A DNA stretch of 5,620 nucleotides from Streptosporangiaceae bacterium (GTDB lineage Bacteria; Actinomycetota; Actinomycetes; Streptosporangiales; Streptosporangiaceae): positions 1 through 5,620 of the forward strand of contig JASHOI010000510.1 of NCBI GenBank assembly GCA_030041195.1, given 5' to 3'. A program made the position numbers and the translations under genes. Positions 1 to 4,532 of the stretch are shown in pieces. Under the pieces are notes generated by a model. It did no database searches. It saw only the letters and a program-made list of their open reading frames with translations, and was not told the origin of the DNA. The stretch's first letter is position 1. Each line of letters opens with the position of its first letter.

Positions 1-87
1 CAGCGCGGCGCGCAGCGCCGCCGCCAGGCCGGGGCTGGAACCGGCGCCCGTCCGCACCGGGCCGGCGCCGTCGTTGGAGCGGGTCAC
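1..87 (-). CDS. Start of a third operon gene, function unknown (partial, runs off left edge)
   Basis: A GTG at 85-87 opens a frame that stays open for all 29 codons to the window edge. Its first four bases, GTGA, overlap the TGA stop of the upstream amidohydrolase gene, a typical translationally coupled arrangement. The third codon position is G or C in 28 of 29 codons, whereas the next frame on the same strand meets TGA at once and has far weaker third-position bias, so this frame looks coding. A GGACGAG stretch ending two bases before the GTG could serve as a weak ribosome binding site. The visible protein begins MTRSNDGAGPVRTGAGSSPG, a polar Gly/Ser-rich lead, followed by an Ala/Leu/Arg-rich stretch that would suit a helix. 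No family can be recognised from so little. It is inferred to be co-transcribed with the ligase and amidohydrolase genes. The start could also lie a few codons further in, at another GTG. Confidence 0.55.
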   Translation of the reverse strand, partial: MTRSNDGAGPVRTGAGSSPGLAAALRAAL

Positions 88-1217
88 CGCTCGTCCAGCC
101 GGTACACGCGGCGCGCGTTCTCCGCCCCGACCAGGTGCCCGACCCGGTCCGCGTCCCCGGCCGACCAGGCGCCGTCGGCGACGAACTCCCCGGTCACCCT
201 GGCCAGGTCGCGGCGGAACCCGGTCGCGCCGAGATAGTGCAGCTCCGGCAAGCCGAACGCGTCCGACGAGTACAGCATCTTGTGGAACGGGGTGAGCTCG
301 AGCGCCTCGGCGAGCACCGCGGGGCTGCGCGCGCCGGTGTGGTTCAGCGCCTCGCCGACGTCCATGTACACGTGCGGGAACACGTGCGCCAGGTACCCGG
401 CCTGGCGGTGGAACGGGTAGCAGTGCAGCAGCATGACCGGCGTGCCGGTGGCCCGGGTGGCCAGCAGGAAGTCGTGCAGCAGCGACGGGTCGGCCCGGTG
501 CAGGCGCACGTCCGGATCGCCGAACCCGACATGGAACTGCAGCGGCAGTCCCAGATCCACCCCGGCCCAGATCGCGTGCCGGAGCAGCACCGGGTCCTCG
601 ACCCTGGCCGAGGGGTCGGCGGCCAGCGCCCGCAGGAACCGGTCCGCCGCGGCCGCGACCTCGACCGGGCTCGGCCGCCACGGGTCGAAGTCGAGGCCGT
701 AACGGTAGGCCGCGATCGACTTGAGCCCGACCGCGCCTCGGGCCGCGGCCGACATCGCGTCCGTGAACGCGGAAGCGTAGCCGGAAGCGGACACCCCGGA
801 GCGCGCCACCCGCTCGGCCACGGCCTCGAGCCGGACGATCTCGTAAGCCGGCCTCCCGCTGGCTTCGGCCAGCTCGCCAGGGGTCTGCACCTCGTCGGAC
901 TGGTATCCGGTGTCCACCAGCCAGGCCTCGACCCCGGCCGCCCGCAGCAGCCTCCGGCTCACCTCGGCCGACCCCAGCTCGTCCCGCCGTTGCAAGTAGG
1001 CGGCGGCGGGCGCCGACGGCTCGAGATCCAGCACGGGCGCGCACCAGCGCCGCACCGCGAACCCGAGCTGGCTGTCAAACGCCGACGTGCCCGGCGGCGC
1101 GGGCCACGCCGCCTCGGAGAGCAGGCTCTCGACCCCGGCGCCGTCCAGCGTGGCCGTCACCGCGCCGTGGCAGTGGTGGTCGATCAGGGGAAGCGCCGCC
1201 ATCGTCACCACCGCCAT
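84..1217 (-). CDS. Metal-dependent amidohydrolase (Amidohydrolase_2 / FluG N-terminal type)
   Basis: A 377-residue predicted cytoplasmic TIM-barrel hydrolase. Motifs visible in order: LIDHHCHG at residues 11-18, the strand-1 HxH metal motif (H15, H17); GLKS with K166; QFHVGFGD with H229; LLHCYPFH with H265 and H270; and YSSDAFGLPE with D319, the usual barrel-end aspartate. This order fits the Amidohydrolase_2 group, which includes the N-terminal half of FluG and nodulin-like proteins. Members hydrolyse amide or similar bonds, or decarboxylate, and the substrate here is unknown. The gene follows the glutamine-synthetase-like gene directly. From the first ATG the two genes overlap by 13 bases. 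Two alternative starts are plausible: a GTG at 1206-1208 (4-base GTGA overlap) and an ATG at 1200-1202, just after the upstream stop. None has a strong ribosome binding site, so translation probably depends on coupling. The gene ends in a 4-base overlap with another gene, which supports an operon. The family call is firm; the reaction is inferred. Confidence 0.9.
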   Translation of the reverse strand: MAVVTMAALPLIDHHCHGAVTATLDGAGVESLLSEAAWPAPPGTSAFDSQLGFAVRRWCAPVLDLEPSAPAAAYLQRRDELGSAEVSRRLLRAAGVEAWLVDTGYQSDEVQTPGELAEASGRPAYEIVRLEAVAERVARSGVSASGYASAFTDAMSAAARGAVGLKSIAAYRYGLDFDPWRPSPVEVAAAADRFLRALAADPSARVEDPVLLRHAIWAGVDLGLPLQFHVGFGDPDVRLHRADPSLLHDFLLATRATGTPVMLLHCYPFHRQAGYLAHVFPHVYMDVGEALNHTGARSPAVLAEALELTPFHKMLYSSDAFGLPELHYLGATGFRRDLARVTGEFVADGAWSAGDADRVGHLVGAENARRVYRLDER

Positions 1218-2662
1218 CTCGTCTGCGCGACGATCTCGTCCGGGCTGGCGTCGGCGAACAGCGCGGCCTCACCGCGCCGCACCGCCAGGAACGCCTCGGC
1301 CAGCGGTTCGCCCATGGCCGACCGGAGGACGGCGTCGCGTTCCAGGCAGTCGGAGGCCTCGGCCAGCGTCTGCGGGAGCCGGCGCAGCCCTCGGCCGGCG
1401 AGTTCGGCAGCGGTGAGGCCGGCCGGGTCGCCGTCGATCTCGGGCGGGAGCGTGGCGCCGGACGTCACGCCCGCGAGCCCGGCGGCGATCAGCGACCCGG
1501 CCACCAGGTACGGGTTGGCCGCCAGGTCGAAGCACTTGATCTCGATGTTGGCCGCGGTGTCCTGCTCCCCGGCCGAGCCGGTGACGAGGCGCAGCGCTGC
1601 CTCCCGGTTCTCCAGGCCCCAGCACTGGAACACGCCGGCCCAGTGCGACGGCACCAGGCGCAGGTAGCTCGCCACGCTCGGCGCCCCGACGGCGGTGAGC
1701 GCGGGCAGGCCGGCGAGGATGCCCCCGGCGAACGCCTCGCCCTCGGCGGTGAGGCCGTGCCGCCCCGGCCCGCCGGCCAGCAGGTTCCGGCCGTCCCGCC
1801 AGACGCTGAGGTGCACGTGCCCGCCGTTGCCGACCGACCCGGCGACCACCGACGGCGCGAACGACGCCCGGTAGCCGTGCCGCGCCGACACCGCGCGGAT
1901 CGTCTCCCGCACCAGCACGCTGTCGTCGGCCGCGGCGACCGGATCGGCGGCGGCGATGGAGATCTCGAGCTGCCCGGCTGCGTATTCCGGGTGGAACTGC
2001 TGCACGGCGAGGCCCTGCCGCTCGAGCGCGCCGACGACGTCGCGGGCGTAGTCGGACAGCTCCACCACCCGGGTCATGCCATAGGCCGGGCCCGAGCAGG
2101 CCGGCCGGAACCCGCCATCGGCCCCGCCCTGCCCGCCCTCCCCGCCCTCCCCGGACGCCTCGGTGCCGAGCGCCCACTCGATCTCGAAGGCCATCCGCAG
2201 CTCCAGGCCTCGGTCGAGGGCCGCGGTCGCCATCCGGCGCGCGAACGACCGCTGGCAGCCGGCGTAGACCCGGCCCTCCTGGGTGTACCGGTCGGCCGGC
2301 GCCCAGGCCCACCCCGGCTGCCCGGCCAGCACGGCCAGCCGGCCCAGGTCCGGGACCAGCCGCAGGTCGCCGCCGGGGCCGCCGATGTGCGCGCTGGTCG
2401 TGATGGCGTCGTTGACCAGGAACACGTCGAACACCGGCGACATCCCGACGCCCCACCCGGCGGCCCGTTCCAGCCGCCCCAGCGGGATCGCCTTGACCCG
2501 CGCGATGCCGGCGTTGTCGACCCAGCACAGGGCGACCATCGTGACCCCGGCGGCGGCAAGGCGCTCGGCCGCCGGCCCGGCCCGGCTGATCGCCTCGGCC
2601 CGGCGCGGCGGGTCGAGCACCACCGGCCCGGCGGCCGGATCGCTGACGGCCGGTGTCGGCAT
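1205..2662 (-). CDS. Glutamine-synthetase-like ligase, FluG type (likely gamma-glutamyl amide synthetase)
   Basis: A 485-residue class-I glutamine synthetase fold, cytoplasmic, expected to use ATP to join glutamate to an amine. N-terminal beta-grasp: CWVDNAGIARVKAIP (residues 46-60). Catalytic domain: FEIEW (159-163, metal glutamates), HPEYAAGQLEI (224-234), NGGHVHLSVW (279-288, H282 as metal ligand), LRLVP (334-338, Arg that grips glutamate), ENREAALR (351-358) and NIEIKCFDLAANPYL (372-386). In the last motif the Arg usual after EF/EV is Lys (K376), as I recall for FluG-like rather than housekeeping enzymes. No tyrosine occurs after Y385, so the C-terminal adenylylation site of GlnA is absent. 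A Gly/Glu-rich insert (about 169-184) follows the first metal motif. The start is chosen because GGGAGG lies five bases upstream of this ATG. The frame extends upstream to 2923, but that would overlap the divergent Nudix gene. It heads an operon with the amidohydrolase; together they mirror the FluG fusion. True glutamine synthesis is possible but less likely. Confidence 0.9.
   Translation of the reverse strand: MPTPAVSDPAAGPVVLDPPRRAEAISRAGPAAERLAAAGVTMVALCWVDNAGIARVKAIPLGRLERAAGWGVGMSPVFDVFLVNDAITTSAHIGGPGGDLRLVPDLGRLAVLAGQPGWAWAPADRYTQEGRVYAGCQRSFARRMATAALDRGLELRMAFEIEWALGTEASGEGGEGGQGGADGGFRPACSGPAYGMTRVVELSDYARDVVGALERQGLAVQQFHPEYAAGQLEISIAAADPVAAADDSVLVRETIRAVSARHGYRASFAPSVVAGSVGNGGHVHLSVWRDGRNLLAGGPGRHGLTAEGEAFAGGILAGLPALTAVGAPSVASYLRLVPSHWAGVFQCWGLENREAALRLVTGSAGEQDTAANIEIKCFDLAANPYLVAGSLIAAGLAGVTSGATLPPEIDGDPAGLTAAELAGRGLRRLPQTLAEASDCLERDAVLRSAMGEPLAEAFLAVRRGEAALFADASPDEIVAQTRWRW
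2123..2149. repeat. Three tandem 9-bp units inside the ligase gene
   Basis: On the plus strand CCCGCCCTG, CCCGCCCTC and CCCGCCCTC follow each other without a gap. Read in frame on the minus strand they encode Glu-Gly-Gly, Glu-Gly-Gly and Gln-Gly-Gly (residues 172-180), the core of a glycine-rich insert between the first and second metal motifs of the ligase. Because the unit is a multiple of three, copy-number change by slippage would lengthen or shorten the loop without breaking the frame. Confidence 0.85.
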
Positions 2663-2667
2663 GCCCG

Positions 2668-2673
2668 CCTCCC
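2668..2673 (-). promoter_or_regulatory. Ribosome binding site deciding the ligase start
   Basis: Minus-strand GGGAGG with a five-base spacer (CGGGC) before ATG at 2662-2660. This is the best Shine-Dalgarno match in the region and is the main reason for placing the ligase start here rather than at an upstream in-frame start. Confidence 0.75.
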
Positions 2674-2689
2674 GATTCCCGGATTCCCG
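2674..2689. repeat. Tandem pair of GATTCCCG units
   Basis: Two adjacent exact copies of the 8-mer GATTCCCG (2674-2681 and 2682-2689). The copy nearer the ligase gene is part of the left arm of the 10-bp inverted repeat; a third copy, inverted, lies at 2755-2762. On the ligase sense strand this reads CGGGAATC twice, directly before the ribosome binding site. Confidence 0.75.
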
Positions 2690-2714
2690 CCGGTATGGCG
2701 CATCGGACGGCGCC

Positions 2715-2725
2715 AGCTTAAAGCT
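2715..2725. promoter_or_regulatory. AT-rich palindrome at the centre of the divergent region
   Basis: AGCTT-A-AAGCT is a perfect inverted repeat around base 2720, within two bases of the midpoint of both the intergenic region and the larger inverted repeat. It is the most AT-rich patch in the region. It could overlap a -10 element (minus-strand TAAGCT) or be a small operator. The palindrome is directly seen; its role is inferred. Confidence 0.35.
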
Positions 2726-2774
2726 CTTGGCCGCCGCGGGAAGACCGGCGCCCCGGGAATCGTTCAGCGAGTCG

Positions 2775-3389
2775 ATGTCCTCCGCCGAGAGCCGGGCGGC
2801 GATCGCCGCGAACCTGGCCAGCTTCCAGCGCGTCGCGCTGCCGCCGGACGGCCGCACGCCCGCGTCCGTCGCCGTCTGCGTGGTGGCCCAGCCGGGCACG
2901 GACGCGTGCTGTCTGCTGATCACCCGCAGGGCGCCGACGCTGCGCTCGCACGCCGGCCAGTGGGCGCTGCCCGGCGGGCGCCGCGACGCCGGGGAGTCCG
3001 CGACGGACGCGGCACTTCGAGAACTGCACGAGGAAACCGGGGTGCGGGTCGGGCCGGGCGACGTCCTCGGCGTGCTCGACGACTACGCCACAAGGTCGGG
3101 CTACCTGATCACCCCGGTGGTGGTGTGGGGCGGGACGGCGAGCCCGGCGATGCGCGGGCCCGCCACCGAGGTCGCCCGGATCTACGTGATCCCGGTGGCC
3201 GACTTCGACGTCGAGCCCCGGCTGGTGCGCATCCCCGAGTCGGACGCCCCGGTCATCCAGCTGCCGATCCTCGACCGGTTGCTGCACGCGCCGACCGCGG
3301 CGATCATCTACCAGTTCTGCCAGGCCGGGCTGCACGGCCTGGCCACCCGGGTGGCGCACTTCGAGCAGCCCGTGTTCGCCTGGAGGTAG
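2775..3389 (+). CDS. Nudix hydrolase, CoA-pyrophosphatase (NudL)-related
   Basis: A 204-residue predicted soluble Nudix protein, from a family that hydrolyses a nucleoside diphosphate linked to another group, using a divalent metal. The full Nudix box GX5EX7REUXEEXGU is present: G68, E74, R82-E83, E86-E87, G89-V90. Just before it, LLITRRAPTLRSHAGQW (47-63) and LPGG resemble the signature that marks CoA-pyrophosphatase-like Nudix proteins, but R-R-A and L-PGG replace the usual R-S and F-PGG. The CoA assignment is therefore tentative and the substrate open. Conserved-looking blocks follow: LDDYATRSGYLITPVVVW (101-118) and a C-terminal HFEQPVFAW (195-203). The start is the ATG about ten residues before the first alpha-helical block; its ribosome binding site is poor (GCGAG three bases upstream). 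The frame is open further upstream, but extension would include a rare TTA codon and leave no promoter space. It diverges from the ligase operon and converges on the Ddl-like gene with nine bases between stops. Confidence 0.88.
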   Translation: MSSAESRAAIAANLASFQRVALPPDGRTPASVAVCVVAQPGTDACCLLITRRAPTLRSHAGQWALPGGRRDAGESATDAALRELHEETGVRVGPGDVLGVLDDYATRSGYLITPVVVWGGTASPAMRGPATEVARIYVIPVADFDVEPRLVRIPESDAPVIQLPILDRLLHAPTAAIIYQFCQAGLHGLATRVAHFEQPVFAWR

Positions 3390-3398
3390 CCGGGCGGG

Positions 3399-4514
3399 TC
3401 AGGCCAGCTTCGCCGCCACCGAGGCTGCGCTGCGCAGCAGCCGGCCGTCAGCGCCCGCGCTGACCGGCTGGTAGGCAGGCCGGGACACGGCCTCGTCGAT
3501 CAGGTCGGCGAGCTGCCGGAAGAACGGTATCTCCGGCGTGATCCACAGGTACCGGGCCAGCGAGCCGGGAATCGTGTTGATCTCGTTCACCAGCACGTTC
3601 GCGCCGTCGGTCATGAAGTCGAGCCGCGCCACCCCGCGCACGGCGGCGACCTCGGCGATCACCGACGCCTGCCGGACCACGGTCCCGGCCACGTCCGGGG
3701 TGAGGTCGGCGGGCAGCTCACGCGCCGCGCCGGCCATGCCCTCGTCCGGCACGTACTTGTCCTCGTAGGACAGCAGCGGCCCGGACCGCCTGATCGGCCG
3801 CTCGATCGGGGACAGCCGGAGTTCCGGCCAGCTCCTGACGCCGATGTTGATGTCGTACCAGCCCTTGAGGAACGGCTCCACCAGCGCGCCGGCCGCGTAC
3901 AGTGGGCTGGACCTGACCAGCGCCCGCGCGCTGTCCAGGTCATCCACCAGCTCGACGCCCAGCGAGGACCCGCCGAACCGCGGCTTCACGATCAGCGGCG
4001 TGCCCAGCGCCCCGAGCGCCGGCTCGTCCGCCGCGGCCAGGTCCAGCCTGGGGATCGCGCTGACCCCGGCCCGCTCGGCCACGGCGGCGAACGCGAGCTT
4101 GTCCATCCCGAGCGCCGCGCCGGCCTGGCTCGGCCCGGTGTAGTCCACCCCGACCAGGTCAAGCAGTCCCTGCAGGCGGCCGCATTCGCCTGGCGCCCCG
4201 TGACAGCAGACGACGACCGCCTTGAACGGGACGCCAGCGGGCCGGCCGAGCCTGCGATGCCGGTAAAAGCCGCGCTGAATGCCCAGCCGCAGCTCCAGCG
4301 GCTCGGAACCGGCCGGAACGCCGCCGGTGAAACTCACGCCCTCGAGACCGGCGCCGACGTCGTAGAAGCCACCCTCCTTGCTCCAGTAGATGCCGACGGC
4401 CGTGGTGCCGTTGTCGTTCAGGCACCGCTCCGCCTGGAGCCCGGTCAGCACCGACACGTCGTGCTCGGGCCCCGGCCCGCCGAAGATGACTCCTACCTTG
4501 GCCTCAGCGTCCAT
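3399..4514 (-). CDS. D-Ala-D-Ala-ligase-like ATP-grasp enzyme
   Basis: A 371-residue cytoplasmic ATP-grasp ligase, near DdlA length. Family reaction: ATP-driven joining of two D-amino acids through an acyl phosphate. Seen: VIFGGPGPEHDVS (residues 9-21; E17 aligns with E. coli DdlB E15), HGAPGECGRLQG (105-116), MDK (137-139), IVKPRFGGSSLGV (175-187), SYEDKY (249-254; Y250 matches the conserved Tyr of the YDYxxKY loop), RLDF (297-300) and NEINTIPG (310-317). D299, E311 and N313 are the expected magnesium ligands. Differences: GECG replaces the usual GEDG, and the stretch after PG reads SLARYLW instead of the MTSHSL type, so DdlB Ser281, which contacts the second D-Ala, aligns with Y322. A different acceptor is therefore possible. 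The Tyr-type loop argues against a D-Ala-D-Lac (VanA-like) role. It lies 18 bases downstream of the MurF-like gene with a strong ribosome binding site, so the two are almost certainly co-transcribed. Whether it is the housekeeping Ddl is unproven; the divergent features suggest a paralogue. Confidence 0.88.
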   Translation of the reverse strand: MDAEAKVGVIFGGPGPEHDVSVLTGLQAERCLNDNGTTAVGIYWSKEGGFYDVGAGLEGVSFTGGVPAGSEPLELRLGIQRGFYRHRRLGRPAGVPFKAVVVCCHGAPGECGRLQGLLDLVGVDYTGPSQAGAALGMDKLAFAAVAERAGVSAIPRLDLAAADEPALGALGTPLIVKPRFGGSSLGVELVDDLDSARALVRSSPLYAAGALVEPFLKGWYDINIGVRSWPELRLSPIERPIRRSGPLLSYEDKYVPDEGMAGAARELPADLTPDVAGTVVRQASVIAEVAAVRGVARLDFMTDGANVLVNEINTIPGSLARYLWITPEIPFFRQLADLIDEAVSRPAYQPVSAGADGRLLRSAASVAAKLA

Positions 4515-4520
4515 GCAATT

Positions 4521-4527
4521 CCCCCTC
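4521..4527 (-). promoter_or_regulatory. Ribosome binding site of the Ddl-like gene
   Basis: Minus-strand GAGGGGG with a six-base spacer (AATTGC) before ATG at 4514-4512. It occupies the short gap after the TGA of the upstream Mur-ligase gene, in a locally less GC-rich patch, and supports both the chosen start and efficient translation within one transcript. Confidence 0.75.
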
Positions 4528-4532
4528 GTTGA

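Larger units (their letters stand above)
2673..2762. repeat. Ten-bp perfect inverted repeat flanking the divergent region
   Basis: The left arm CGATTCCCGG (2673-2682) is the exact reverse complement of the right arm CCGGGAATCG (2753-2762), with 70 bases between them. Read on each gene's own sense strand, both arms are the same word, CCGGGAATCG. It ends 10 bases before the ligase ATG and 12 bases before the Nudix ATG. The arms sit at nearly equal distances from the two starts, which suggests a shared operator or leader element rather than one stem-loop. Confidence 0.7.
2663..2774. promoter_or_regulatory. Divergent intergenic control region between ligase operon and Nudix gene
   Basis: These 112 bases separate the two divergent start codons, so they must carry or border promoters for both directions. 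The region is nearly symmetrical: a 10-bp inverted repeat (2673-2682 and 2753-2762) flanks an AT-rich 11-base palindrome (2715-2725) lying at the midpoint. On the minus strand, TAAGCT (2720-2715) fits the loose actinobacterial -10 pattern TAnnnT and would give a leader of roughly 45 bases for the ligase gene. No convincing -35 box or clear plus-strand -10 is visible, so the promoter positions are guesses while the repeat structure is directly seen. No rho-independent terminator or known riboswitch architecture is apparent. Confidence 0.6.

Noticed and set aside
1..30. GCG/CGC-rich run at the left edge as a repeat or regulatory hairpin
   Set aside because: It is explained by Ala/Arg/Leu codons of the third operon gene in a high-GC genome.
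135..1667. A 510-codon plus-strand open frame opposite the amidohydrolase and ligase genes
   Set aside because: It spans the boundary of two well-supported minus-strand genes and its product is Arg/Pro/Gly-rich with no recognisable motif. Long antisense frames are expected in DNA this GC-rich.
2663..2923. An 87-residue N-terminal extension of the ligase to an ATG at 2923
   Set aside because: It would overlap the 5' end of the divergent Nudix gene, has no similarity to glutamine-synthetase N-termini, and the ATG at 2662 has a good ribosome binding site.
3423..3442. GC-rich stem-loop near the convergent stops as a terminator
   Set aside because: It lies inside the Ddl-like coding sequence, is built from ordinary Leu/Arg/Ser/Ala codons and lacks a T-run on either strand.
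1643..3463. A 606-codon plus-strand open frame across the ligase, the divergent region and the Nudix gene
   Set aside because: It crosses three independent elements, is in a different frame from the Nudix gene, and has low-complexity Arg/Gly/Pro composition with no domain.
3399..4514. Vancomycin-resistance D-Ala-D-Lac ligase (VanA type)
   Set aside because: The omega-loop region carries the SYEDKY pattern with the tyrosine typical of D-Ala-D-Ala ligases, and no vanH, vanX or vanRS gene is present in the window.
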